NCBI GenBank assembly: GCA_021846145.1
Contig: JAJZCJ010000100.1
Coordinates: forward strand, 1 to 10,428
Direction: 5' to 3'
Source: Bacillota bacterium
GTDB taxonomy: Bacteria; Bacillota; Bacilli; Alicyclobacillales; SLC66
Length of the DNA stretch: 10,428 bases
Shown piece after piece: positions 1-6,536 of this stretch (the first letter of the stretch is position 1; each line of letters opens with the position of its first letter). The notes under the pieces were generated by a model that searched no databases, was not told the origin of the DNA, and saw only the letters and a program-made list of their open reading frames with translations. A program made the position numbers and the translations under genes.

Positions 1-38
1 TTGCGCTCGGCTTGACAAATAATTAAGAGGAGATTCCA
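1..38 (+). other. Left edge: leader of rnz with RBS, possible tail of an upstream gene
   Basis: This short stretch carries the ribosome binding site for rnz: AGGAG at 28-32 with a 6-nt spacer to the ATG at 39. All three forward frames close within bases 13-26 (TGA 13-15, TAA 20-22, TAA 24-26), so an upstream gene on the same strand could end here, but too little is visible to say which frame is real. No terminator is seen, so rnz could be co-transcribed with whatever lies to the left. Confidence 0.4.
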
Positions 39-956
39 ATGGATGTAATTTTTTTAGGAACCGGCGCTGGTGCCCCTACACGTAAACGCAACGTCAGCAG
101 CATTGCCCTGCGTTTTGATCAATCGCGGGAGGTTTGGCTTTTTGATTGCGGAGAAGGAACCCAACATCAATTTCAGCGATCTCCCGTCAGCTCTTCACAA
201 GTAACCCATGTGTTTCTAACTCATTTACATGGGGATCATGTATTTGGTTTGCCCGGTTTTCTCAGTAGTCGGTCTCTACAAGGAGGAACGCAAAGTCCGC
301 TCACCATTATTGGGCCATTGGGAGTGCAAGAATTAATCCACACGACGCTTAGGTTGAGCCAAACCAATTTAAGTTTTCCACTTCAGTTTATTGAAGTAAT
401 GGAAGACGGCTTGGTGTTAAACCACCCTGCAGCGAAAGTGGAATGCGCCACACTAGTGCACCCGATAAAAAGCCTAGGTTATGCCATTAACCTGCCAGAT
501 ACATCGGGACGATTCATGATTGAAAAGGCGATGGCCGCAGGAATTCCATCTGGCCCCGTCTATGGACAACTGAAACAAGGCCATGACGTACAGTTGCCTG
601 ATGGACGCAATATTTGCGGAAAAGACTTTATTGAACCGGCAACAAAAGGTAAAAAAATATCAATTTTAGGAGATACATCTCCATGTAACTCCGCTATTCA
701 GCTTGCAAAAGATGCTGATTTGCTAATTCATGAAGCCACTTTTGCGTCAGAAGAAAGCAAACTCGCCACGATCAGCGGCCATTCTACCAATATTGATGCT
801 GCCAAAACTGCCCTAGAGGCCAATGCGAAGGCGCTTATTCTCACTCACATTAGTGCCCGTTATGATGACACAAAAGCCTCCACGATGCTCGTGGAGGCTC
901 AACAGATATTCACACACACTGACATGGCTGCAGATTTGCTGCAATATTATGTGTGA
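39..956 (+). CDS. rnz: Ribonuclease Z (tRNA 3' endonuclease)
   Basis: Zinc-dependent endonuclease of the metallo-beta-lactamase fold that cuts the 3' trailer from tRNA precursors in the cytoplasm; family members act as dimers. The 305-residue length is that of the short bacterial form. The metal-binding HxHxDH motif is complete (H62, H64, D66, H67), and the other expected ligands are in place: H141, D212 in the GDTSPC segment, H248 in GHST and H270 in LTH. The N-terminal FLGTGAGAPT segment and the SGPVYGQLKQG region, part of the flexible tRNA-binding exosite, are also typical. Start ATG 39 is supported by AGGAG six bases upstream. The stop is one base from the stop of the convergent small gene at 958. 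Near its 3' end, codons 279-287 contain a perfect 11-bp inverted repeat that probably terminates that neighbour. Identification is secure. Confidence 0.97.
   Translation: MDVIFLGTGAGAPTRKRNVSSIALRFDQSREVWLFDCGEGTQHQFQRSPVSSSQVTHVFLTHLHGDHVFGLPGFLSSRSLQGGTQSPLTIIGPLGVQELIHTTLRLSQTNLSFPLQFIEVMEDGLVLNHPAAKVECATLVHPIKSLGYAINLPDTSGRFMIEKAMAAGIPSGPVYGQLKQGHDVQLPDGRNICGKDFIEPATKGKKISILGDTSPCNSAIQLAKDADLLIHEATFASEESKLATISGHSTNIDAAKTALEANAKALILTHISARYDDTKASTMLVEAQQIFTHTDMAADLLQYYV
875..899 (-). terminator. Intrinsic terminator of the leftward operon, inside rnz
   Basis: The arms AGCCTCCACGA (875-885) and TCGTGGAGGCT (889-899) pair perfectly over 11 bp around a 3-nt loop. On the minus strand the stem is followed by TTTTGTGT (counting the last stem base), the order expected of a rho-independent terminator; on the plus strand no T tract follows. 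It lies about 58 nt downstream of the stop of the gene at 958-1368, the end of the three-gene leftward operon. The sequence also encodes rnz residues 279-287. The U tract is short, so efficiency is uncertain, but the GC-rich stem is strong. Confidence 0.65.
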
Positions 957-957
957 C

Positions 958-1368
958 TCACTTCACTGTGCTGTGATGGACATGCTCTGCACCAAGATCG
1001 CTCAATAACTTGGTGGCTTTCTCCACTTCCCCTTCATCCACAAGCAAGATGACAAACGTCGCTTTGTCATCCACCTTGTGATGCGGGTGATACATCAACC
1101 AATCCGCCAACACTTGACCTTGCCTTGCCCCATCGAGCGGTCCTCCCAAGAAAAGCACCCCAAAACCAGGCACCACCTGAGCAACTGAGGCCGCAACACC
1201 GCCAATCGCTTCTAGTGAGGTTCCCAGCCAATTGTCCTTGTTCCACCACTCTTCATGCGGAGTGGTGCTACTAAGTGACACTTTGTCCGGAAACTCCTTT
1301 TGACAGGCCACCACTGCATTTTCTGCCTGCTCATGATGTGTAAACCGACCTACCACATATAAATTCAT
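958..1368 (-). CDS. Small protein resembling general stress protein 17M/YflT-like family
   Basis: A 136-residue protein of unproven function. The N-terminus (LYVVGRFTHHEQAENAVVAC) reads as a beta-alpha unit. A central Gly/Ala/Val-rich hydrophobic segment follows at about residues 48-85, including VPGFGVLFLGGPLDGA. The C-terminal segment TFVILLVDEGEVEKATKLL...GAEHVH reads as beta-alpha-beta. This order (ferredoxin-like half, glycine-rich hydrophobic hairpin, second half ending in GAE-V-H) is that of small Bacilli stress proteins such as the GSP17M/YflT group, which is why I suggest that family; the match is by eye only. No signal peptide. The start ATG 1368 is supported by GAGGAGAG about 6 nt upstream. 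It is the last gene of the leftward operon, 21 nt after the SGNH hydrolase gene, and its stop is one base from that of rnz. A biochemical role cannot be assigned. Confidence 0.75.
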   Translation of the reverse strand: MNLYVVGRFTHHEQAENAVVACQKEFPDKVSLSSTTPHEEWWNKDNWLGTSLEAIGGVAASVAQVVPGFGVLFLGGPLDGARQGQVLADWLMYHPHHKVDDKATFVILLVDEGEVEKATKLLSDLGAEHVHHSTVK

Positions 1369-1389
1369 GTTTTTCTCTCCTCGTGTCAG

Positions 1390-2082
1390 TTAGCCTAATG
1401 CTGCCTTCATATCAGCGAATAACAGTTGACCAGCAAGTGCATGCCCTTTCGAGTTGGGGTGCCATCCATCAGCCATATAGGGCACATAAGTTTGATGGTG
1501 TGCGGCAATGTATTTTTTCATTTGATTAAAGACATCAAAAACATATACTTGATGGCTTGGAAAAGTTTTTGCAATGGATATCTCTGTGTTCACCATCTGC
1601 GCTTCTTGCACTTTATACTGCGTATAAGACGCTCTGGTAATCGGTGGAGTAACGACAAAAACTTTCGCGTGTATAGCAAGTGCCGAAGCTATTTCATTTC
1701 TAATTTGCTGTTTATAAACTGGCATCGGAGTGTGATTGCTTAAATCATCCAGAGCACCCCACGCCAGAACCACCACTTTCGGTTGAATTGACTTCAGCCA
1801 ATTGGCATATTGACTTTTAATTTTCACCACGGTGTCGCCCGCCTTCGCTTTGTTAATCAATTGATCATTCACATGATTATATTGATTAAATGCAGCAAAA
1901 GCCCGTTTTAAGTACCCTCCACCAGAAGGATCATCCCATCCCTCGGCCACAGACGACCCAATCGACATTACCTTTACGACAGGTCCGGACGCTGTGTATT
2001 CACCTTTTACCATGCTATGCCATTTGAAAAGTACGATGAGCACCAAAAGTAGGATCCAAACATACGTCCACTTGAACTTCAA
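1390..2082 (-). CDS. Membrane-anchored SGNH/GDSL-type hydrolase
   Basis: Predicted esterase or acyltransferase of the SGNH fold, 230 residues. Residues about 6-20 form a hydrophobic segment after a Lys-rich start, so the catalytic part should sit outside the membrane on an uncleaved anchor. Block I reads IGSSVAEGW, with S44 the likely nucleophile and Ser in place of Asp in the usual GDS. Block II Gly is probably G82 (KAKAGDT). Block V is DGWHPN, giving catalytic D205 and H208. Block III is atypical: AWGALDD at 107-113 has Leu111 where most members carry the oxyanion Asn of GxND. The start is TTG 2082, with GGAG at 2093-2096 ten nt upstream; no other in-frame start precedes the anchor. It follows the acyl-CoA ligase gene by 27 nt and precedes the stress-like gene by 21 nt. 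The substrate is unknown: a lipid, a cell-wall glycan O-acyl group or a peptide thioester are all possible. Confidence 0.88.
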   Translation of the reverse strand: MKFKWTYVWILLLVLIVLFKWHSMVKGEYTASGPVVKVMSIGSSVAEGWDDPSGGGYLKRAFAAFNQYNHVNDQLINKAKAGDTVVKIKSQYANWLKSIQPKVVVLAWGALDDLSNHTPMPVYKQQIRNEIASALAIHAKVFVVTPPITRASYTQYKVQEAQMVNTEISIAKTFPSHQVYVFDVFNQMKKYIAAHHQTYVPYMADGWHPNSKGHALAGQLLFADMKAALG

Positions 2083-2091
2083 AAATAACTC

Positions 2092-2096
2092 ACTCC
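2092..2096 (-). promoter_or_regulatory. RBS deciding the TTG start of the SGNH hydrolase
   Basis: GGAG (2093-2096, read on the minus strand) lies 10 nt before TTG 2082. It supports the TTG as initiation codon because the next residues lead directly into the Lys-rich start of the membrane anchor. Confidence 0.55.
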
Positions 2097-2100
2097 ATTT

Positions 2101-2116
2101 ATCAGCTTATCAGCTT
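2101..2116. repeat. 8-bp tandem repeat at the ligase stop codon
   Basis: ATCAGCTT occurs twice head to tail (2101-2108 and 2109-2116), followed by the partial copy GAGCTT. On the minus strand the first-read copy supplies the TGA stop of the ligase gene, and the second lies in the spacer before the SGNH gene. It looks like a small slippage duplication; no regulatory function is evident. Confidence 0.6.
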
Positions 2117-3636
2117 GAGCTTAATGCGATAACCTCTTCTCGCAATCGATGACGTTGCACCTTTCCTGTAGGGCCTGCGGGAATTGCCTCTACCAAGTGA
2201 AACTCTTCAGGACACTTGTACGAAGATAGCGACTTTTTACACAACGTGATTAATGCAGCAGTCAATTGATTGGTATCCTTATGCCAAGGTTCTGGAATAA
2301 AATAAGCCACCACACGTTCCCCATACAACTCATCTGGCAACCCGATAACAGCTACAGACTTCACACCATCATGCTGACTGATCACATCCTCCACTTCTCT
2401 AGGACTAATTTTTTGCCCTGCGCGATTGATCATTTCCTTCTTACGACCTGTAATATACACATACTCGTCTTCATCAATATAACCTAAGTCACCTGTATAA
2501 AACCAACCATCATGAAAACTGTCTTGCCCTTCATTACCATTCGCATAATGCTGGATTACACTATCACCTTTAATAGCAATTTCACCAATTTCACCCGGTT
2601 GTTCTGGCGTGCCATCTTCACCAATGATTTTCAATGATACGCCAACAGGAATCCCCACAGAACCTGACTTTCTTGTGCCTGGTGGCAAAGGATTGACACA
2701 CACCTGACTTGCAGCCTCAGTAATTCCATAGGATTCAATAATCGGAACCCCAAACTGCGATTCAAAGCGTTGTGCGTATACCATCGGTAGTGGGGCCGAG
2801 GCTGACCTGACAAAACGCAAAGAAGCTGGCACAACCGGATTGTTTTCTGCTTTTATCAAAATTCCGATCACTGTCGGAACTGCTGATATCCACGTCACTT
2901 GTTGATGCGTCACGGTTTGCCAAAAACGGGAGGCGCTAAATTTCCCCTCTACCACCAAGCTGCCTCCAGACACCATGGTAGACAAAAGCGCGACCACTTG
3001 CGCATTAATGTGAAAAAGCGGCAAGAAACAGTAACTAACATCTTTACTAGTAAGTTGATGTGTGGTGATCACTTGAGAAATTGTTGCAAATACTTGTTTG
3101 TGCGTGAGTTCCACACCTTTAGGAAGTCCAGTAGTTCCTGATGTAAATAAAAGAATCGCCGTCAACTGCTCATCAGGTTCTTGTTGCTCTGTACGTCTGT
3201 TGGTAGGAGTGCCTAACCGCTTTGCCCCAAGCTCATTTGCGCTTGCAACTTGCTCTGGAATAGTCACGAGAAAACGCAGTGTAGATAATTGTTCTAATCC
3301 AATTCGTTCTATTATATTGGCATCAACAAATGCACCTGTCACCTTTGCCCGAGTACCCACCTTCAGCATCTCCGGCTCAGGCATCAACGGATTCACAGGG
3401 ACAACAGTTGCGCCAAACTGAATAAGAGCAATGTAGATAGCGATAAATATATATGAATTTTCCCTAGCCAGAAGGATTTTGTCGCCTTGACATACTCCTT
3501 GCTGCGACAGTAAGTCCTTGATTACTTGCACATCAGTGCGAATATCAGCATTAGTAAACCACTTTTCCCCATAAAAAACGGCATGATTTTCGTTGCCATT
3601 TAAACGAACGTCAATCTTACGGCTGAGTTCGGACAT
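2110..3636 (-). CDS. AMP-forming acyl-CoA ligase, oxalyl-CoA synthetase (AAE3/Pcs60)-like
   Basis: Member of the ANL adenylating enzymes: it joins a carboxylic acid to CoA through an acyl-AMP intermediate. Numbered from ATG 3636 (508 residues): P-loop TSGTTGLPKG at 165-174, YGITE at 303-307, YTGDLGYID starting near 380, the hinge region GRKKEMINRAGQKISPREVE at 397-416, and the C-terminal catalytic Lys492 in GPTGK. The stretch after YGITE (EAASQVCVNPLPPGTRKSGS) and the region FSASRFW...TWISAVPT resemble plant AAE3 and yeast Pcs60, which make oxalyl-CoA, more than MenE or long-chain ligases; the actual substrate is inferred. A GTG at 3693 would add 19 residues, but ATG 3636 has GGAAGGA 8 nt upstream, and the 19 residues look unrelated to the fold. 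First gene of the leftward operon. No membrane segment; expected in the cytoplasm. Confidence 0.9.
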   Translation of the reverse strand: MSELSRKIDVRLNGNENHAVFYGEKWFTNADIRTDVQVIKDLLSQQGVCQGDKILLARENSYIFIAIYIALIQFGATVVPVNPLMPEPEMLKVGTRAKVTGAFVDANIIERIGLEQLSTLRFLVTIPEQVASANELGAKRLGTPTNRRTEQQEPDEQLTAILLFTSGTTGLPKGVELTHKQVFATISQVITTHQLTSKDVSYCFLPLFHINAQVVALLSTMVSGGSLVVEGKFSASRFWQTVTHQQVTWISAVPTVIGILIKAENNPVVPASLRFVRSASAPLPMVYAQRFESQFGVPIIESYGITEAASQVCVNPLPPGTRKSGSVGIPVGVSLKIIGEDGTPEQPGEIGEIAIKGDSVIQHYANGNEGQDSFHDGWFYTGDLGYIDEDEYVYITGRKKEMINRAGQKISPREVEDVISQHDGVKSVAVIGLPDELYGERVVAYFIPEPWHKDTNQLTAALITLCKKSLSSYKCPEEFHLVEAIPAGPTGKVQRHRLREEVIALSSS

Positions 3637-3644
3637 ATTGATCG

Positions 3645-3651
3645 TCCTTCC
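3645..3651 (-). promoter_or_regulatory. RBS fixing the ligase start at 3636
   Basis: GGAAGGA on the minus strand lies 8 nt before ATG 3636. No comparable site lies at a proper distance before the upstream in-frame GTG at 3693, so the shorter 508-residue product is preferred. Confidence 0.75.
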
Positions 3652-3672
3652 AAAAATAAATTCGAGATCATT

Positions 3673-3709
3673 CTTATAATTTGCCAGCCACACCTTAAAA
3701 TCGCCTTAA
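3673..3709 (-). promoter_or_regulatory. Candidate promoter with TTAAGG direct repeats for the leftward operon
   Basis: Read on the minus strand, TTAAGG occurs twice with an 11-bp period (3704-3709 and 3693-3698). Fourteen bases on comes TATAAG (3673-3678), a fair -10 element. No good TTGACA-like -35 is seen, and the nearer repeat overlaps the -35 position. Tandem hexamers one helical turn apart over a weak -35 are a known layout for OmpR/PhoB-type activators. Transcription would begin near 3666, downstream of GTG 3693 and about 30 nt before ATG 3636, which agrees with the chosen ligase start. Only two short repeats are present, so chance is possible. Confidence 0.35.
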
Positions 3710-3751
3710 CGCAGCATCATGGGCATTAAGATGTTTTTAAATGTATCTAGC

Positions 3752-3778
3752 TATGATAGTGTCAACTACCAGAGGAGG
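3752..3778 (+). promoter_or_regulatory. Candidate -10 element and RBS for the acyltransferase
   Basis: TATGAT at 3752-3757 is one base from the consensus -10, though no convincing -35 stands 16-18 bp upstream. AGGAGG at 3773-3778 is a full ribosome binding site, 13 nt before ATG 3792, which is longer than usual. If the -10 is real, the transcript starts near 3764, so the in-frame ATGs at 3741 and 3756 cannot be used. Confidence 0.35.
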
Positions 3779-3791
3779 TTTGGCTTCGTAC

Positions 3792-4961
3792 ATGAAAGAA
3801 CACTTATATGAAATTGATCTGATGCGAGCCTTTATTATACTTGGAGTCGTATGTGTGCATAATGTTTCTTTTTACAATACTTTTAATCTTGGCATAACGA
3901 CCCCCAACGTGTTGCTTGAGATGTTATTAACTGCCCTACACTTCACGCGCGAATCCTTTTTATTTATCACTGGACTCGTGTTGTTTATTACCTATTATCG
4001 AAAACCGTTTAAGGCGACTACCTTTTGGAAAAAACGTTTCTTCCTGATTGCGATTCCCTATATTTTCTGGACGATCGCATACATCTTATTTTCAGGAACA
4101 TATTTAAAGAATTTCTCTTGGACTGCAAGCCATCTACTTCACACTATTACCATTGCACTCCTTACTGGCAATCAATTTTTCTTGTATTTCTTGCTGATTT
4201 CGATGCAGTTATATGTTGTTTTCCCGTTTTTCGTCAAGTGGATGAAAAGGATGGAGAAGTGGCATGTTTGGATTTTTGTGGGGAGTTTCTTCCTTGAACT
4301 TTTTCTGATGTGGCTCAATAGCGCCTATGTGCAAAACGTGAATGTCACACATCTTCCCTTTATTCTAAAATGGTTAATTCTCTTGCGAGATCGCAATTTG
4401 CTGACCTATCAATTCTGGTTTATCGCAGGCGCAGAACTGGCTATTTACTATAACCCAATTAGAAACTACGTGGTAAAACACACTCGTTTAATACTAGCTG
4501 CTTTTTTAGCAATGCTGTTAGCGCTCTGGATTCATTTTGCCATTGGCAGGCTGCTCCTTCATCAAGATTATTCCATGTCAGACCTAGTATTGCAGCCATT
4601 TATGATTCCATATAGTTTAATCATCACCGCTGTTTTATGGAGAGCAGGTATTGCTTGGGCTGATAACCGCCATAAAGCTTCCATCCGCTGGTTTAGCGGA
4701 TTTGTAAAAATGGTGGCTGCTGCTTCTTTTGGTGTGTTTCTCGTTCACCCTTTTGCACTCCACTATGTCGAAGTATTTGTGTATCACGTCCACCCCTCTT
4801 TGACCTGGCGCATGATTTTATTGCCTTTGTCGATTGTCTTTGTCTATGGGGTTGCGATTATTATTTCCAACTTCCTAGGAAGAATTCCATTGATCAGTTA
4901 TATCGTTGGCCAAAAAACAAAGCTTCCCAAATTGCGCCAAAATATTTCTCGCAGTGCTTAA
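3792..4961 (+). CDS. Membrane acyltransferase family 3 (AT3) protein
   Basis: Integral membrane O-acyltransferase of the family that includes OafA, the membrane part of OatA, and IcaC-like proteins; these move acyl groups, usually acetyl, onto surface polysaccharides, peptidoglycan or secreted small molecules. 389 residues from ATG 3792. The first helix contains the conserved R-X10-H motif (R12 and H23 in DLMRAFIILGVVCVHN). FTRESFLFITG at 51-61, KKRFFLIAIPYIFW near 80-93 and ASFGVFLVHPF near 311-321 also fit the family. Hydrophobic segments run throughout, about ten by eye. There is no C-terminal SGNH domain: the protein ends soon after the last helix in a basic tail. ATGs at 3741 and 3756 would lengthen it by 17 or 12 residues but lack an RBS; AGGAGG favours 3792. 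It is divergent from the ligase operon and probably co-transcribed with the MFS gene 36 nt downstream. The acyl acceptor is unknown. Confidence 0.88.
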   Translation: MKEHLYEIDLMRAFIILGVVCVHNVSFYNTFNLGITTPNVLLEMLLTALHFTRESFLFITGLVLFITYYRKPFKATTFWKKRFFLIAIPYIFWTIAYILFSGTYLKNFSWTASHLLHTITIALLTGNQFFLYFLLISMQLYVVFPFFVKWMKRMEKWHVWIFVGSFFLELFLMWLNSAYVQNVNVTHLPFILKWLILLRDRNLLTYQFWFIAGAELAIYYNPIRNYVVKHTRLILAAFLAMLLALWIHFAIGRLLLHQDYSMSDLVLQPFMIPYSLIITAVLWRAGIAWADNRHKASIRWFSGFVKMVAAASFGVFLVHPFALHYVEVFVYHVHPSLTWRMILLPLSIVFVYGVAIIISNFLGRIPLISYIVGQKTKLPKLRQNISRSA

Positions 4962-4981
4962 TTCGGCATTAATTAACTTTT

Positions 4982-4987
4982 AGGAGG
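4982..4987 (+). promoter_or_regulatory. Strong RBS of the MFS gene
   Basis: AGGAGG lies 10 nt before ATG 4998. The 36-nt gap from the acyltransferase stop shows neither a terminator nor a clear promoter, so translation from a shared mRNA is the simplest reading. Confidence 0.7.
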
Positions 4988-4997
4988 TTAGATAGAT

Positions 4998-6443
4998 ATG
5001 CAACACAACCCATCTTTATATGCAGATGAAAATTTGCTGGCGCGTCTTGATCGAACGCCTATCACCAAAACGACGATTGGCATTATTGTTCTACTATCCA
5101 TCGTTTGGTTGGCAGAGGCGTTTGACATTGGCATTGTAGGGCCTGTGCTCACCGTGCTCAAAAGCAACTGGCATTTGACGCAAAACGACATGGGGTTGCT
5201 TGGCATTGCCTCAACTGTAGGCGTGGTGTTGGGCATGATCCCAGCAGGAATTCTCGCTGATCGATTTGGAAGAAGAAAAGTGGTACTTTACGGCATGTTG
5301 ATTTTCTCCATCATCACCATGGCAGGCGCTTTGACACATGCAGTATGGCAGCTCGTTGCCGTGCGACTGCTAGCGGGAATTGGCGAAGGTGCTGTGTTGC
5401 CTATGCCGTACCTGTTCCTGTCAGAATTTGTCCACAGTAAACGCCGTGCTGTGAGTATTGGTTACTCTAACGGCGTCTTAACGGCCGCTTACCTGATCCC
5501 AAACTTGGCCGCATTATGGGCGCTGCACACCTTTTCTTCTGACATGGCTTGGAGAGTTCCATTTTATCTTGGCGGCATTCCATTAATTCTTTTGATTCCA
5601 CTTGTCATCTGGTTGCCAGAATCGCCACGTTATCTGCTTAAGAATAACAAACGCGAACAAGTAATGCGGCTCGTGGAAAAATTAGAAAACGAAGCAGGGT
5701 TACCTCACGATACTGAACTGATCAATCGCAAGGCGCTTGTTGTCATTCAAAAAGGAGCCAACACTCTGCCCACTGCAAAAGTGTTATTTCGCAGCCCCTA
5801 CTTGCAACGCGGCATGATCGTTGCCGCACAATTGACTGCAGCACTCGTATTATTCTATATCCTGTTGGTATTTGGACCCACCCTGCTGATGTCCAGAGGT
5901 TTTGGAAATGGTAGTGCGATTCTATTTACGGGTCTAATGATGGGGATGGCTGGAATCGGTTCGATTGTTCAAGGCTATTTGGCAGACAGATATGGGCGCA
6001 AAAAAATACTTACGACCTACTTTCTGCTTGCCGCTATTGGAGCCGGAATGTTCGGGCTATTTTCATCACCAGCCTTGGTCATTTTTGCCGGTTTCCTTAC
6101 CTCATTCTTCGGTCTTGGCGTGTTCCCTGTGTCTAAATTAACCGTTGCTGAACAATATCCGACCCGTTTGCGCGGGCATGGGGTATATTCCAATGAAATG
6201 GCCGCACGAGTGTTAAGCGGTATAGTCACGATCTACTTTATCCCCTTGTTGTTAAACATGTGGGGTAATCGGGTGATCTTTGAAGGCATTGCCATTGCTA
6301 TCTTGCTGCTCGCTTTACCGTTTGTCATTTTTGGCCGTGAAACTTCCAACATTAGTGTCGAGGAAGCGGGAACAGATCTATCCTTTGAGCAAATAGAATC
6401 GGCATTAAGTCATGACACCGCTAGCAATAAAGTGACTACCTAA
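4998..6443 (+). CDS. MFS transporter, metabolite:H+ symporter type
   Basis: Twelve-helix major facilitator superfamily transporter, 481 residues. The helix 2-3 loop signature is present in both halves: GILADRFGRRK at 84-94 and GYLADRYGRKK at 326-336. Acidic residues E40 and D43 sit in helix 1 (AEAFDIGIVGP), RLLAGIGEG starts at R123, and PESPRYL at 207-213 introduces the central cytoplasmic loop of about 50 residues. These marks are shared by the sugar-porter, aromatic-acid and niacin (NiaP-like) subfamilies; the PESPRYLL and AEQYPTRLRG elements put it in that wide organic-solute group. The sequence does not resolve the substrate or the direction of transport. Placement beside an acyl-activating enzyme makes an organic acid a reasonable guess. 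Likely second gene of a two-gene unit with the acyltransferase, ended by the terminator at 6463-6505. Confidence 0.9.
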   Translation: MQHNPSLYADENLLARLDRTPITKTTIGIIVLLSIVWLAEAFDIGIVGPVLTVLKSNWHLTQNDMGLLGIASTVGVVLGMIPAGILADRFGRRKVVLYGMLIFSIITMAGALTHAVWQLVAVRLLAGIGEGAVLPMPYLFLSEFVHSKRRAVSIGYSNGVLTAAYLIPNLAALWALHTFSSDMAWRVPFYLGGIPLILLIPLVIWLPESPRYLLKNNKREQVMRLVEKLENEAGLPHDTELINRKALVVIQKGANTLPTAKVLFRSPYLQRGMIVAAQLTAALVLFYILLVFGPTLLMSRGFGNGSAILFTGLMMGMAGIGSIVQGYLADRYGRKKILTTYFLLAAIGAGMFGLFSSPALVIFAGFLTSFFGLGVFPVSKLTVAEQYPTRLRGHGVYSNEMAARVLSGIVTIYFIPLLLNMWGNRVIFEGIAIAILLLALPFVIFGRETSNISVEEAGTDLSFEQIESALSHDTASNKVTT

Positions 6444-6462
6444 TATCATCAATGGCTGCCCT

Positions 6463-6505
6463 AACACAGCGCACCCCTCACCTAAAATGTGCGCTGTGTT
6501 TTTTT
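6463..6505 (+). terminator. Rho-independent terminator after the MFS gene
   Basis: The arms AACACAGCGCAC (6463-6474) and GTGCGCTGTGTT (6489-6500) form a 12-bp perfect stem around a 14-nt loop. A run of seven T spans 6499-6505, its first two bases shared with the stem. It starts 20 nt after the MFS stop. It should separate the acyltransferase-MFS unit from the two-component genes. Confidence 0.92.
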
Positions 6506-6536
6506 ATGTGGTATGTTCTACTTGAGGTGAATGTGT
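6506..6536 (+). promoter_or_regulatory. Short leader of the response regulator: RBS and possible -10
   Basis: Only about 30 bp separate the terminator from the regulator gene. TATGTT at 6512-6517 could be a -10 but has no recognisable -35, which would fall in the terminator stem. GAGGTGA at 6524-6530 is a clear RBS. It directly abuts ATG 6531 but is 6 nt from TTG 6537, so TTG is the better start. The regulator may depend partly on read-through from the MFS gene. Confidence 0.45.

Noticed and set aside
12..17. TTGACA near the left edge as a -35 for rnz
   Set aside because: No -10-like hexamer lies 16-18 bp downstream; that position falls on the RBS spacer and start codon.
2110..3636. The ligase as MenE (o-succinylbenzoate-CoA ligase), given men genes nearby
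   Set aside because: Its signature segments resemble AAE3/Pcs60 more closely, and it is separated from menD/menH by oppositely oriented unrelated genes.
3637..3693. GTG at 3693 as start of the acyl-CoA ligase, adding 19 residues
   Set aside because: It lacks a well-placed RBS, would lie upstream of the likely transcription start near 3666, and the added residues match nothing in the family. ATG 3636 has GGAAGGA at 8 nt.
3741..3791. Upstream ATGs (3741, 3756) for the acyltransferase
   Set aside because: Neither has an RBS, the first precedes and the second overlaps the candidate -10, and AT3 proteins usually begin just before the first helix, as ATG 3792 gives.
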